In this document: positions 43,283-52,349 of the stretch, in pieces
Layout of the letters: each line of letters opens with the position of its first letter
Numbering within the stretch: the stretch's first letter is position 1
NCBI RefSeq assembly: GCF_003315135.1
Contig: NZ_QNRK01000044.1
Coordinates: 1 to 55,570 of the forward strand
DNA: 55,570 nt
From: Roseiarcus fermentans
GTDB taxonomy: Bacteria; Pseudomonadota; Alphaproteobacteria; Rhizobiales; Beijerinckiaceae
Reading direction: 5' to 3'
The notes under the pieces: generated by a model
What the model saw: only the letters and a program-made list of their open reading frames with translations
What the model was told of the DNA's origin: nothing
Database searches by the model: none
Position numbers and translations under genes: made by a program

Positions 43283-43684
43283 TCAATTGTTCTTCGCGCC
43301 TTCGAAAATCCAGGACCAGATATTCTGGCGAAGGCAGTTGGGCAGCGGCCTGTGCTGGAACGGCATCTGGATCTTGGCGTCGCCGTTGACCAGCCTGAAG
43401 AGGTTGCTGACATCGGGCTTGCCCGCGATCACCATGGGCCCGTACTTGGTCCCTTTCATCATTCCTTCATAGGTTGTGAGATCCAAGCCGCTGGCGTTGT
43501 AACCTTCGCCTCCGGGCTGGTGGCATGACACGCACCAGCCCCTCAGGATGGGAGCGATGTCCTCTGAATAGCTCAACTGCGGTTGCGCGGCGCAGGCGTG
43601 CCGGATCGGCGCCAGACTGGCGGCGCCGGCTATGACGAACCCGCCCGCAACCATGCCGGCGAGCGTGATGCTCAGGCGCTTCAT
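43283..43684 (-). CDS. Small c-type cytochrome-like protein with signal peptide
   Basis: A 133-residue protein with a signal peptide (MKRLSITLAGMVAGGFVIAG, then AASLAPIRHACAA) and one haem-attachment motif CVSCH in SEDIAPILRGWCVSCHQPGG. The context SYSEDIAPIL and LPNCLRQNIWSWI resembles the cytochrome-c domain of Planctomycete-type proteins, with MPFQ offering a possible distal methionine. It should be periplasmic and haem-binding. A GGGAGAG ribosome-binding site precedes the ATG. It is divergent from fixA and convergent with nifW, so co-regulation with nitrogen fixation is possible but unproven. Confidence 0.82.
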   Translation of the reverse strand: MKRLSITLAGMVAGGFVIAGAASLAPIRHACAAQPQLSYSEDIAPILRGWCVSCHQPGGEGYNASGLDLTTYEGMMKGTKYGPMVIAGKPDVSNLFRLVNGDAKIQMPFQHRPLPNCLRQNIWSWIFEGAKNN

Positions 43685-43741
43685 GTTACTCTCCCTGAAA
43701 CTGCGGTTGCATCGCCCGTCCACTCGCCGCGCAATTTGCCT

Positions 43742-43755
43742 TGTCTTTGTAGACA
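43742..43755. promoter_or_regulatory. Palindrome upstream of the cytochrome-like gene
   Basis: TGTCTTTGTAGACA is a dyad (TGTCT with AGACA) 58 bp upstream of the cytochrome-like ATG. It resembles a NifA-type site but has 8 rather than 10 bases between TGT and ACA. It may bind another regulator; evidence is weak. Confidence 0.25.
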
Positions 43756-44042
43756 TGCGGCGCTCGAAAGGACGGGCACGGAGAGAACTCCGGCCCCAGC
43801 CGTCAGAGAGTGCGCGGCCGGCCCCGGGGGATGCCCATTTGAGCAGAAGGCGCGATCCTTCGTTATACGTATTAACCCTCATGGCGGCGATGAACGCCCC
43901 GCCCTGAGCGCCCCTTCGCGGTCTGCAGCCCTCCCCATCCCGCCGCTCGGCGCCGGTCCGGCGCGCCGCTGCCGACCAGTTCGCCGGGGAACGCTCGGAC
44001 CCGGAGCGCTCCACACGCCAGGGCGACCCGTGAACCAAAGCG
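43756..44042. other. Divergent spacer between cytochrome-like gene and fixA control region
   Basis: GC-rich spacer without recognised genes. Open frames are shadows. Nothing further is seen before the NifA-type site. Confidence 0.35.
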
Positions 44043-44058
44043 TGTCGCGTTCCCGACA
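44043..44058 (+). promoter_or_regulatory. NifA upstream activator site of fixABCX
   Basis: TGTCGCGTTCCCGACA fits TGT-N10-ACA and lies 85 bp before the -24 element. Confidence 0.8.
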
Positions 44059-44141
44059 GCGCCGCGTCGCGAAGGGCGGCAAACGATCGGGCCGACGCCG
44101 ACACGACCGATGAATCGAATAGGAATCAAAGGCCTGATCGG

Positions 44142-44158
44142 TTGGCACAACCTGTGCA
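44142..44158 (+). promoter_or_regulatory. Sigma-54 promoter of fixABCX
   Basis: TTGGCACAACCTGTGCA has a perfect TTGGCAC box, 10-base GG-to-GC spacing and TGCA at -12. The fixA start is 35 bp downstream. Confidence 0.87.
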
Positions 44159-44192
44159 TCCGAGGTTCCGAACCGTCGTCGCGGAGGCGCGC

Positions 44193-45044
44193 ATGCATTT
44201 CGTAGTCTGCATCAAACAGGTTCCGGACTCGGCCCAGATCCGGGTGCATCCGGTCACCAACACGATCATGCGCCAGGGCGTGCCGACGATCATCAACCCG
44301 TATGATCTGTTCTCGCTCGAGACCGCGTTGCGTCTGCGCGACGAGATGGGCGGCGAGGTGACGGTGCTGACGATGGGGCCGCCCTCCGCCGAAGACGCGC
44401 TGCGCAAGGCGTTGACCTACGGCGCCGACCGGGCGGTGCTGCTGACCGACCGCTTCTTCGCCGGGTCGGACACGCTCGCGACCAGCTATGCGCTCGCCCA
44501 GGCGATCCGAAAGATCGGCGACGCCTGGGGCGCCCCCGACATCGTGTTCGCCGGCAAGCAGACCATCGACGGCGACACCGCGCAGGTCGGCCCGGGAATC
44601 GCCCGCCGTCTGGAGCTCAACCAGCTCACCTACATCTCACGGGTGACGAAGGTCGACGCCGAGGCGCGCACGGTGGAACTCGAACGCCGCGCCGAGGGCG
44701 GGACGCAGGTTCTGTCCTCCTCGCTCCCCTGCCTCGTCACCATGCTCGAGGGCTCGGCCGAAATCCGGCGCGGCTCCATGGCGGGCGCCTTGCGCGCGGC
44801 GCGCGCCGAGATCACGACCTGGAGCGCCGCCGACGCCGGCATCACCGATCTCTTGAAGTGCGGCCTGCGCGGCTCGCCGACGGTCGTCAAACGCGTGTTC
44901 GCCCCCGCGCCGCGCGCCGAGAAGGCGAAGCAGATCGAGGTGAAGGCCAAGTCGCGCGAGACCGCCGACGACCTGATCGAAGCCCTGTTCGAGGCGAAGC
45001 CCGCGATGCAGGCCGATCTCGAACAGCTCGCCGCCGGTTTGTGA
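44193..45044 (+). CDS. fixA: Electron transfer flavoprotein beta subunit FixA
   Basis: A 283-residue ETF beta-type subunit of the electron-bifurcating FixABCX complex, which oxidises NADH and sends low-potential electrons to ferredoxin or flavodoxin for nitrogenase. Family segments are [51 protein letters not shown] and [20 protein letters not shown]. The start at MHFVVC follows GGAGG; a longer in-frame start would lie in the promoter. Confidence 0.97.
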   Translation: MHFVVCIKQVPDSAQIRVHPVTNTIMRQGVPTIINPYDLFSLETALRLRDEMGGEVTVLTMGPPSAEDALRKALTYGADRAVLLTDRFFAGSDTLATSYALAQAIRKIGDAWGAPDIVFAGKQTIDGDTAQVGPGIARRLELNQLTYISRVTKVDAEARTVELERRAEGGTQVLSSSLPCLVTMLEGSAEIRRGSMAGALRAARAEITTWSAADAGITDLLKCGLRGSPTVVKRVFAPAPRAEKAKQIEVKAKSRETADDLIEALFEAKPAMQADLEQLAAGL

Positions 45045-45055
45045 GGAGAAACACG

Positions 45056-46159
45056 ATGTCCGACGCGCCCAAGACCGCCGCAGCGCCCAGCCGGGCGGCG
45101 ATGAAGAAAGAGCTGCCGGAACATTTCAAGGCCTACAAGCACGTGTGGGTGATGGTCGAACTCGAGCGCGGCCACGTCCACCCGGTGTCGTGGGAGCTGA
45201 TGGGCGAAGCGCGCAAGCTCGCCGACAAGCTCGGCGTCGACGTCGGCGCCGTCGTGATCGGCGCGCCGGACGCGGGAGCGCGCGAGGCGGCGGCCGAGAG
45301 CTTCGCCTATGGCGCCGACGTCGTCTACCTGGTCGAGAATCCGATCCTCGCCGAGTACCGCAACGAGTCCTACACCCGGACGCTGACCGAGCTGGTCAAT
45401 ACCTACAAGCCGGAGATCCTGCTGCTCGGCGCGACCAATCTCGGACGCGATCTGGCGGGCTCCGTCGCCACCACCCTGCTGACCGGGCTGACCGCCGACT
45501 GCACCGAACTCGCCGTCGACGCCGACAAGTCGCTCGCGGCGACGCGGCCCACCTTCGGCGGCTCGCTGCTGTGCACCATCTACACCCTCAATTTCCGCCC
45601 GCAGATGGCGACGGTGCGCCCGCGCGTGATGCGGATGCCCGAGCGTCACGAGGGCCGTATCGGTCGGGTGGTCGAGCACGCCGTCGCCCTCGAGGAAGAG
45701 AGCATCGTCACCAAGGTGCTCAAGTTCCTCCCCGACCGCTCGTCGCAGACGTCGAATCTCGCCTATGCGGACGTCGTCGTCGCGGGCGGGCTCGGCCTGC
45801 AAAACGGCGAGAACCTGCAGCTCGTGCGGGCGCTGGCCAACGTGCTCGGCGGCGAATGGGGCTGCTCGCGCCCCTGCGTGCAAAAAGGCTGGGCGCCGGC
45901 CGAAAGGCAGATCGGCCAGACCGGCAAGACGATCCGGCCGAAGCTCTACATCGCCGCCGGCATCTCGGGCGCGATCCAGCACCGCGTCGGCGTCGAGGGC
46001 GCGGACCTGATCGTCGCGATCAACACCGACCGCAACGCGCCGATCCTCGATATCGCCCACTTCGCGGTCGCGACCGACGCCATCCGTTTCCTGCCCGCGC
46101 TGACCGAGGCGTTCCGCGCGCGCATTTCTCCGCACGCCAATGACCGGCTCGCCGGCTGA
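45056..46159 (+). CDS. fixB: Electron transfer flavoprotein alpha subunit FixB
   Basis: A 367-residue ETF alpha-type subunit. The N-terminal domain has [20 protein letters not shown] and [18 protein letters not shown]. The C-terminal FAD-binding region has [37 protein letters not shown] and [22 protein letters not shown] precedes the ATG, 11 bp after fixA. It pairs with FixA. Confidence 0.97.
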   Translation: MSDAPKTAAAPSRAAMKKELPEHFKAYKHVWVMVELERGHVHPVSWELMGEARKLADKLGVDVGAVVIGAPDAGAREAAAESFAYGADVVYLVENPILAEYRNESYTRTLTELVNTYKPEILLLGATNLGRDLAGSVATTLLTGLTADCTELAVDADKSLAATRPTFGGSLLCTIYTLNFRPQMATVRPRVMRMPERHEGRIGRVVEHAVALEEESIVTKVLKFLPDRSSQTSNLAYADVVVAGGLGLQNGENLQLVRALANVLGGEWGCSRPCVQKGWAPAERQIGQTGKTIRPKLYIAAGISGAIQHRVGVEGADLIVAINTDRNAPILDIAHFAVATDAIRFLPALTEAFRARISPHANDRLAG

Positions 46160-46173
46160 AGGAGACGAGGTCC

Positions 46174-47478
46174 ATGGTCGAGAAGTTCGATTGCATCGTC
46201 GTCGGCGCCGGCATGTCCGGCAACGCGGCGGCCTACACCCTGGCGAAGAAGGGCCTTTCGGTCCTTCAGCTCGAGCGCGGCGAATATTCCGGCTCGAAGA
46301 ACGTCCAGGGCGCGATCATGTACGCCGACATGCTGGAGACGATCATCCCCGACTTCCGCGAGGACGCTCCGCTCGAGCGGCATCTGATCGAGCAGCGCTT
46401 CTGGATGATGAGCGAGAACGCGCACACCGGCGTCCACTATCGCTCCGACTCCTTCAATGAGGAACGGCCGAACCGCTACACGATCATCCGTTCGCAGTTC
46501 GACAAATGGTTCTCACGCAAGGTGAAGGAAGCCGGCGCCATCGTGCTGACCGAGACGACCGCGCTCGAACTGATCTTCGACGCCTACGGCGCCTGCGTCG
46601 GGGTGCGCACCGACCGCGAAGGCGGGCTCGTGCATGCCGACGTGGTCGTGCTCGCCGAAGGCGTCAACGGCCTGCTCGGCAGCCGCGCCGGCCTGCGCGA
46701 GCCGCCGAAGCCGGAAACGGTGGCGCTCGCGGTCAAGGAGATGCACTTCCTGCCGCAGGAGACGATCGAGGCCCGCTTCAACGTCAAGGGCGACGAGGGC
46801 GTGGTGATCGAGGCCGCCGGCGCGGTGTCGGCGGGCATGACCGGCATGGGCTTCGTCTACACCAACAAGGAATGCCTGTCGGTCGGCATGGGCTGCCTCG
46901 TCTCCGACTACGCCCGGTCGGGCGAGACGCCCTATGGCCTGTTGGAGAAATTCAAGGCGCATCCGTCGATCAAGCCCTTGCTCGAAGGGTCCGAGGTCAA
47001 GGAATATTCCGCCCATCTGATCCCGGAGGGCGGCTACAAGGCGGTCCCGCAGCTATGCGGCGACGGCTGGGTGGTCGTGGGCGACGCGGCCCAGCTCAAC
47101 AACGCCGTGCACCGCGAAGGCTCGAACCTGGCCATGACCTCCGGCCGCATCGCCGCCGAGGCGATCTTCCAGGTCAGGAGCCGCAAGGAGAAGATGACCA
47201 AGGCCAATCTCAAGCGCTACCCGGACGCGCTCGAGGCCTCGTTCGTGATGAAGGACCTGCGCAAGCACAAGGACATGCCGGCGCTCCTGCACACCAACTC
47301 GCGCAATTTCTTCCTCACCTATCCGGAGCTCGTCGCCAAGGCGATGGAGAACTTCGTGCGCGTCGACGGCACGCCGAAGAAGGAGAAGGAATCGGCGACT
47401 TTCGCGGCGTTCCGCAAGACCCGAGGTCTGGGCGGCCTCGTCAACGACGCGTTCAAGCTGGCGCGCGCCTGGCGCTGA
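46174..47478 (+). CDS. fixC: FAD-dependent oxidoreductase FixC
   Basis: A 434-residue flavoprotein homologous to ETF:quinone oxidoreductase. The dinucleotide-binding motif is [20 protein letters not shown], followed by [12 protein letters not shown] and, later, [20 protein letters not shown]. It passes electrons between FixAB, the quinone pool and FixX at the membrane. GGAGACGAGG precedes the start, 14 bp after fixB. Confidence 0.97.
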   Translation: MVEKFDCIVVGAGMSGNAAAYTLAKKGLSVLQLERGEYSGSKNVQGAIMYADMLETIIPDFREDAPLERHLIEQRFWMMSENAHTGVHYRSDSFNEERPNRYTIIRSQFDKWFSRKVKEAGAIVLTETTALELIFDAYGACVGVRTDREGGLVHADVVVLAEGVNGLLGSRAGLREPPKPETVALAVKEMHFLPQETIEARFNVKGDEGVVIEAAGAVSAGMTGMGFVYTNKECLSVGMGCLVSDYARSGETPYGLLEKFKAHPSIKPLLEGSEVKEYSAHLIPEGGYKAVPQLCGDGWVVVGDAAQLNNAVHREGSNLAMTSGRIAAEAIFQVRSRKEKMTKANLKRYPDALEASFVMKDLRKHKDMPALLHTNSRNFFLTYPELVAKAMENFVRVDGTPKKEKESATFAAFRKTRGLGGLVNDAFKLARAWR

Positions 47479-47506
47479 CACTCTGTTTCGGGAAGGAGTC
47501 TCCCCC

Positions 47507-47797
47507 ATGACCATGACTGTTCGGGTCGAAGAGAAGCTGTATCAGAACCGCTACGTCGTCGACGCCGGGCGCGGCCACATCAAAGTCGCCGCGCACGACA
47601 AGCCCTCCGCCAACCTGCTCGCCATGATCAACCTCTGCCCGGCGGGATGCTACGCCCTGAACGAGAACGGCAAGGTGGAGGTGGCGACCGACGGCTGCTT
47701 CGAATGCGGCACCTGCCGGGTGCTGTGCGAACCGTCCGGCGATCTCGAGTGGAACTATCCGCGCGGCGGCTACGGCGTGCTGTTCAAGTTCGGCTGA
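47507..47797 (+). CDS. fixX: Ferredoxin-like protein FixX
   Basis: A 96-residue ferredoxin-like partner of FixC. The cysteines are in [14 protein letters not shown] and [15 protein letters not shown], giving a [4Fe-4S] site, and the terminal [10 protein letters not shown] is family-typical. AAGGAG precedes the start. It ends the fix operon, and a strong hairpin follows about 90 bp later. Confidence 0.96.
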   Translation: MTMTVRVEEKLYQNRYVVDAGRGHIKVAAHDKPSANLLAMINLCPAGCYALNENGKVEVATDGCFECGTCRVLCEPSGDLEWNYPRGGYGVLFKFG

Positions 47798-47886
47798 CGG
47801 GCTGGCTCCGGGCGACGGGCCGAGTCCGCCGCGCGGGCCCGGCCATCGTCGCCCCGAGTCCGACGCGACCGTTGGTCAGCGAGAAA

Positions 47887-47915
47887 GGGGCAGCGCCCTC
47901 GATGGACGCTGCCCC
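47887..47915. terminator. Bidirectional terminator between fixX and the PEP-CTERM gene
   Basis: A perfect 9-bp stem (GGGGCAGCG with CGCTGCCCC) and an 11-nt loop lie between convergent genes. TCCTCTC follows on the plus strand and TTTCTC on the minus strand, weakly U-rich in both directions. Confidence 0.65.
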
Positions 47916-47986
47916 TCCTCTCGATCGCGCCGCCCCGACCTTCCCTCTTCGCCGGGCGTGCGGCGCCCTCGCCCGAGTCGTCGCCG

Positions 47987-48931
47987 TCAGAGCGCGATCG
48001 CGACGCTGCCGCGGCTCTTGCGGCCGCGATAGCCGGCGAAGCCGAGGCCGGCGAAGCCGAGGCCCAACATCGCCCAGGTCGAGGGTTCCGGGACCGCCTC
48101 GACCGCGAGGATCGCCGAGTTCGACCCGAGCAGCGGGTAGGCGCCGTTCTCCGAACTCTGCGTGGCGACCCAGTAGTTGGCGCCGTCGCCGACCACCTGG
48201 CTGATCAGCCCGTTGACGTCTTGGCCGGTCTGGTTGTCGCCATAGAAGTACTCGAACGACGCGGACCCGCCAGCGGCGATCGTGCCCACGGAGACCTTGA
48301 TGCCGGCGCCGACGTCCCCGGTCTGGTTGCACCCGGCCGCGCAGGAATCCGAGTAGGCGATCTGCGGATTGGGGTTCTCGAAGCCGTTGTAGCTCGAATC
48401 GACGACGTCAGTGGGCCCCGTGATGGAATTTGCGAACGTGTTCTCGTTGAACGCGGTCGGCGCGACGTCGAAGTCCACGTTGCGCTGGAACTGGACGTCG
48501 GTCAACGCGGCGCCCGAATTGTTGAGCAGCGTCACATAGTCGACAAGAACGTTCGACTGCAGGAAGGTGAAGGTCTGGGTGATGAACAGGCCGGCGATCG
48601 TCGAGCTCGAGATCGTAACGGCAGCCGATCCAGCGTAGACCGACTGAACGCTGGTCGTGTTTTTCAATCCGTAGTAGGATGCGTCCGCGTAGGCGTAGCC
48701 CAAATTCGTCGAAACGCCCCACGAGTCGCGACCAATGCCCGCCGCGATCGGGTCGAACCCGTCGGAGTTGCGGCTCAGCCCGACGCCGGAATTGTACACT
48801 TCCCCCTGGTTGCTGATGCCGGCGGTATACTTGCCGTCAGTGCTGGTGATGGTCTGCGCCTGAGCGGACGCGGCCGTCAGAGCGAGGCCGGCGGCGCCGG
48901 CGAGAGCGAGAATCGCAGTCTTGCTGGTCAT
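47987..48931 (-). CDS. PEP-CTERM sorting-domain protein
   Basis: A 314-residue secreted protein. It has a signal peptide (MTSKTAILALAGAAGLALTA, then ASAQA). The body is Asn/Ser/Gly-rich and beta-structured, resembling extracellular domains (TFTFLQSNVLVDYVTLLNNS). The C-terminal tripartite signal is EAVPEPSTWAMLGLGFAGLG followed by YRGRKSRG, that is PEP box, membrane helix and basic tail. Such proteins are processed by exosortase and are usually linked to extracellular polysaccharide. Two cysteines in DSCAAGCNQTGD may form a disulphide. No exosortase gene is in the window. Confidence 0.88.
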   Translation of the reverse strand: MTSKTAILALAGAAGLALTAASAQAQTITSTDGKYTAGISNQGEVYNSGVGLSRNSDGFDPIAAGIGRDSWGVSTNLGYAYADASYYGLKNTTSVQSVYAGSAAVTISSSTIAGLFITQTFTFLQSNVLVDYVTLLNNSGAALTDVQFQRNVDFDVAPTAFNENTFANSITGPTDVVDSSYNGFENPNPQIAYSDSCAAGCNQTGDVGAGIKVSVGTIAAGGSASFEYFYGDNQTGQDVNGLISQVVGDGANYWVATQSSENGAYPLLGSNSAILAVEAVPEPSTWAMLGLGFAGLGFAGYRGRKSRGSVAIAL

Positions 48932-49421
48932 TGGAATCCCCTGAAGAATGTCAACTGCTTTTGTTCGGCGGAGGGTAGCGCCTCGCGGCGATGCTCCCTC
49001 CGACGATTCGGGCACAACGTCTGGTTGCGCCCCATTTCAACCGCAAGTTGTGGAGCGAGTCAATGACAGCAACTTCAGGTAGTGAACAATTCCAATTCCG
49101 TTCCGACGCCCAAACGTGCATGAATGAGACAGAGACGAGAATTTCCTTGTCCCGCTAAGCAATTGCCGAGACCGGAATTCCCTTCCTCGCGGCGACGTTT
49201 CGACCCTGCCGCTGATTGCGCGGTTGTGGCGCGGCTCGACGCCCACAACCGCGGCGTGTTCCGCCTCCCCCGTGGAGTCCCCGGACAAGCCCGCCGACGT
49301 CGAACGGCGCGGCCTTCTCCATCCCCGGGTCCGCGGCGGCGGGCGCTGTTTCCCGGCCGCTTCCGGGCGCGCGCCGTCCCGACGTCCAGCGCCGTGCGCC
49401 CTGCCCGCGAAAACCGCGCGG
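48932..49421. other. Intergenic region upstream of the PEP-CTERM gene
   Basis: The first 200 bp are less GC-rich and should contain the PEP-CTERM gene promoter on the minus strand. The rest is GC-rich with only shadow frames. No repeat of the families seen elsewhere was found. Confidence 0.35.
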
Positions 49422-49997
49422 CTACGCTTCGGCCGTCGACGCCCCCAGCCCCCTGACCAGCGCCAGCCCTTCGCGGACTGCGGCGAGGTTGAGGTCGGCG
49501 TATTTCGCCGGCGTCTCCAGCCGCACCGCCTGCTCCAGGGCGTCGTCGCCGACCAGGCGTCCAAGATGCGCGAGGGCGCCGAGCGCCACGACGTTGGCGA
49601 TGCGGGGACTGCCGGTCTCGACGGCCCGGCCCAGGATCGGCAGCACGTGCAGGTCGAAGCCTTCGCGCGGCGGATCGGGCGTGAGCCGCTCGTCGACGAT
49701 CACCAGCGCGCCCGGCCTGAGCAGCGGCAGCGAGCGGTCGAGACCCACCTGCGACAGCGCAGCGACCATGTCGAGCCGGGTCGCGAGCGGATAATCCCCC
49801 AACTCGTCCGACACCACGAGGTCAGAGTAGCAGAAGCCCCCGCGCGAGGTCGGCTCGTAGCTCTGCGACTGCGCCGCCCGTTTGCCCTCGAGGGCGAGCG
49901 CGCGAAACAGGATGTGCATCCCGGTGATGAGCCCCTGCCCGCCGCTGCCGGCAAGGCGGATTTCCGCGCGATGCGGATGGGGGACGTGGACGTTCAT
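49422..49997 (-). CDS. 2-oxoacid:ferredoxin oxidoreductase gamma subunit
   Basis: A 191-residue gamma-type subunit (catalytic domain III). Diagnostic segments are EIRLAGSGGQGLITGMHILF, QSQSYEPTSRGGFCYSDLVV and SPRIANVVALGALAHL. It partners the alpha and beta subunits encoded upstream on the same strand, but a 160-bp gap containing a palindromic repeat separates it from the beta gene. The complex would oxidise a 2-oxoacid such as pyruvate, 2-oxoglutarate or a branched-chain 2-oxoacid, with ferredoxin reduction; sequence alone does not fix the substrate. Confidence 0.88.
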   Translation of the reverse strand: MNVHVPHPHRAEIRLAGSGGQGLITGMHILFRALALEGKRAAQSQSYEPTSRGGFCYSDLVVSDELGDYPLATRLDMVAALSQVGLDRSLPLLRPGALVIVDERLTPDPPREGFDLHVLPILGRAVETGSPRIANVVALGALAHLGRLVGDDALEQAVRLETPAKYADLNLAAVREGLALVRGLGASTAEA

Positions 49998-50035
49998 GGG
50001 AGACTCTTTCCGTATCCGCGCGGACCAGCCAATCG

Positions 50036-50152
50036 CGCCCCCTCTCCCCGCCTGGCGGGGTGAGGGGCGTCGGGGATTGGCCGCGGCGGCTCATCCCCAG
50101 CGCCCCTCATCCTGACCTTCTCCCCGCAAGCGGGGAGAAGGGACCTTGGCGC
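50036..50152. repeat. Palindromic repeat pair between gamma and beta genes
   Basis: CCCTCTCCCCGCCTGGCGGGG and its inverted partner near CTTCTCCCCGCAAGCGGGGAG flank a short GC-rich core, giving several possible hairpins. It is related to the units at 52158 and inside the helicase gene. Confidence 0.6.
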
Positions 50153-50157
50153 CGGTC

Positions 50158-51006
50158 TCATCCCTTGGCCTTCGCTTTCGCCCGCTCGGCCGCGGCGCGT
50201 TCGCGATAGACCCGGCCGTATTCCGGGCGATCGCGCTGCACGAGAACGCCGGCGCGCAGGCGATTGGGCCGGAACGGCTCGTCGGCGGCGTTGCCGAACG
50301 CCTCCGGGCGCATGTCGCTCTTCTGCGCCAGGATCATCTCGGGCGACTCGCCGAGGTCGTTCTTGCGCCCGTAGATCTCGGTGCAATCCGACAGGACCTC
50401 GATGAACGCAAAGCCCTCGTGCGCGAGGCCCGCCTTGATCACCGACTTCAGCGCCGGCGCCTGGCGCGTCACCTCGCGGCCGACGAAGCTCGCGCCGGCG
50501 GCGTCGGCGAGGCGGCAGGCGTCGAAGGTCGGCTCGGCGTTGCCGTGCGGCGTGGTGGTGGTGAGGCGATCGATGGCGGTCGTCGGCGACACCTGGCCGC
50601 CGGTCATGCCGTAGACCTCGTTGTTGAGCATCAGACAGGTGATGTCGAGGTTGCGCCGGCAGGCGTGGATCAGGTGGTTGCCGCCGATCGCCAGGCAGTC
50701 GCCGTCGCCGGTGATGACCACCACCGTGAGATCGGGGCGGGCGAGCTTGAGGCCGGTGGCGAAGGCGAGCGGCCGCCCGTGCGTCGTATGGAAGGTGTTG
50801 GCGTCGATATAGGCGCCGACGCGGCCCGAGCAGCCGATGCCCGACACCACCGCGAGCCGGTTCTTGTCGACGCCGAGCTCGTGCACGGCCCACAGGAGAC
50901 AGCGCAGTGCGATGCCGTGGCCGCAGCCGGGGCACATGAAATGCGGCATCATCTCGAGCCGCAAATAGTCCTTGATGTCGAAATTCGTACGCACAGCCTC
51001 GTTCAT
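50158..51006 (-). CDS. korB: 2-oxoacid:ferredoxin oxidoreductase beta subunit (TPP-binding)
   Basis: A 282-residue beta subunit. It has the cysteine motif MCPGCGHGIALRCLLWA, GIGCSGRVGAYIDANTFH and the thiamine-diphosphate motif VITGDGDCLAIGGNHLIHAC ending in NNEVYGMTGGQVSPTT. A further cysteine in SDCTEIYGRKN completes the [4Fe-4S] set seen in this family. The start at MNEAVRTNFD overlaps the alpha stop by 4 bp. A role as 2-oxoglutarate or branched-chain oxidoreductase is suggested by similarity to KorB/VorA-type subunits. Confidence 0.85.
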   Translation of the reverse strand: MNEAVRTNFDIKDYLRLEMMPHFMCPGCGHGIALRCLLWAVHELGVDKNRLAVVSGIGCSGRVGAYIDANTFHTTHGRPLAFATGLKLARPDLTVVVITGDGDCLAIGGNHLIHACRRNLDITCLMLNNEVYGMTGGQVSPTTAIDRLTTTTPHGNAEPTFDACRLADAAGASFVGREVTRQAPALKSVIKAGLAHEGFAFIEVLSDCTEIYGRKNDLGESPEMILAQKSDMRPEAFGNAADEPFRPNRLRAGVLVQRDRPEYGRVYRERAAAERAKAKAKG

Positions 51007-52136
51007 GCGGCGATCTCCCGGATGCTTCGGGCGATGTCGGCGGGCGGGATCGGCTCGCCGTCGATCCGGTTCAGGCGCGCCACCCTGCCGCGGCCGAGAA
51101 TCCGTTCGACTTCGAGCGCGAGCTGGCCGGCGTTCATTTCGGCCACGAGCACATGGCGGGCCTTGGCAGCGGCCTCGATCAGCGCCTGTTCCGGGAAGGG
51201 CCACAGCGTGACCGGCCGGAACAGGCCCGCCCGGGCGCCGGCCGAGCGCAGGTCCTGCGCGGCGCGCCGCGCAGCCCTGGCGACGATGCCGACCGCGACG
51301 ATCAAAACCTCGGCGTCCTCGACCTCGAATGTCTCGGTCCGCTCGATGCGGTCGCGGTTCTGTTCGATCTTGTCGAGAAGCCGCCGCGTCGCCCGCGCGG
51401 CGAGGTCGGGCTTCTGGGTCGGGAAGCCGTCGGCCATATGGGTGAGGCCGGTCACGTGGACGCGATGACCGTCGCCCGGGCGCGCCATCGGCGGCACGAG
51501 GTCCTCGGTCTCGGCGTAGGGCTGGAAGCCTTGCTCGTCGCCGCGCGCAAACTTGCGCGTGACCGTCGCCACCGTGCGGCGCTGCGGGATGACGACCGAC
51601 TCGAGCAGATGCGCGATCGTCTCGTCGTAGGCGACGATCACGGGGGTGCGGAATTCCTCCGCCAGGTTGAAGGCGCGGATCGTCTCGTCGTAGATCTCCT
51701 GCACCGAGGCGGGGGCCAAAACGACGATCGGATGGTCGCCGTGCGTTCCCCAACGCGCCTGCATGATGTCGCCCTGCGAGGGCCGTGTCGGCATCCCGGT
51801 CGAGGGGCCGCCGCGCATCACGTTGACGATCACGCAGGGCGTCTCGGTCATCGCGGCGTAGCCGAGATTTTCCTGCATCAGCGAGAAGCCCGGCCCGCTC
51901 GTCGCCGTCATCACCTTCACGCCGCCGAGGGACGCGCCGATCACCGCGGCGAGCGAGCCGATCTCGTCCTCCATCTGGATGAACACGCCGTCGACGCGGG
52001 GCAGTTCGCGCGACAATTGCTCGGCGATCTCGGAGGAGGGCGTGATCGGGTAGCCGGCGAAGAAGCGGCAGCCGGCGGCGATTGCCGCGAGCGCGCAGGC
52101 GCGGTTGCCGTGCAGGGCGGCGAGCGAGGGAGTCAT
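51003..52136 (-). CDS. korA: 2-oxoacid:ferredoxin oxidoreductase alpha subunit
   Basis: A 377-residue alpha subunit carrying domains I and II. Segments are GCRFFAGYPITPSSEIAEQL, VMTATSGPGFSLMQENLGYA, RGGPSTGMPTRPSQGDIMQA and FRTPVIVAYDETIAHLLESV. No N-terminal gamma fusion is present; the gamma subunit is separate. It is the first gene of the set and is coupled to the beta gene by an ATGA overlap. The upstream gap holds only palindromic repeats, so its promoter may lie within or before them. Confidence 0.87.
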   Translation of the reverse strand: MTPSLAALHGNRACALAAIAAGCRFFAGYPITPSSEIAEQLSRELPRVDGVFIQMEDEIGSLAAVIGASLGGVKVMTATSGPGFSLMQENLGYAAMTETPCVIVNVMRGGPSTGMPTRPSQGDIMQARWGTHGDHPIVVLAPASVQEIYDETIRAFNLAEEFRTPVIVAYDETIAHLLESVVIPQRRTVATVTRKFARGDEQGFQPYAETEDLVPPMARPGDGHRVHVTGLTHMADGFPTQKPDLAARATRRLLDKIEQNRDRIERTETFEVEDAEVLIVAVGIVARAARRAAQDLRSAGARAGLFRPVTLWPFPEQALIEAAAKARHVLVAEMNAGQLALEVERILGRGRVARLNRIDGEPIPPADIARSIREIAA

Positions 52137-52157
52137 CGTTGTCCCGATGAAGTCGGA

Positions 52158-52308
52158 GGTCCGCGCCTCCCTTCTCCCCTTGCGGGAGAAGGTGGCCGCG
52201 AAGCGGCCGGATGAGGGGTCGGCGCCGGAAGGCGCGCGGTCGTACGGCGCTGCCGCGCCCGACCCCTCACCCCCGGCCCCTCTCCCGCAAGGGGAGAGGG
52301 GAGACGAC
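52158..52308. repeat. Palindromic repeat pair upstream of the alpha gene
   Basis: CTTCTCCCCTTGCGGGAGAAG, with CGGCCGGATGAGGGG beside it, and the inverted CCCCTCACCCCC with CTCTCCCGCAAGGGGAGAGG, form an inverted pair of about 150 bp. It belongs to the same family as the unit at 50036. Confidence 0.65.
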
Positions 52309-52349
52309 GGCGGTCCGCCAAAACTCCCAAGAGCGTTCTCATTTCGTGC

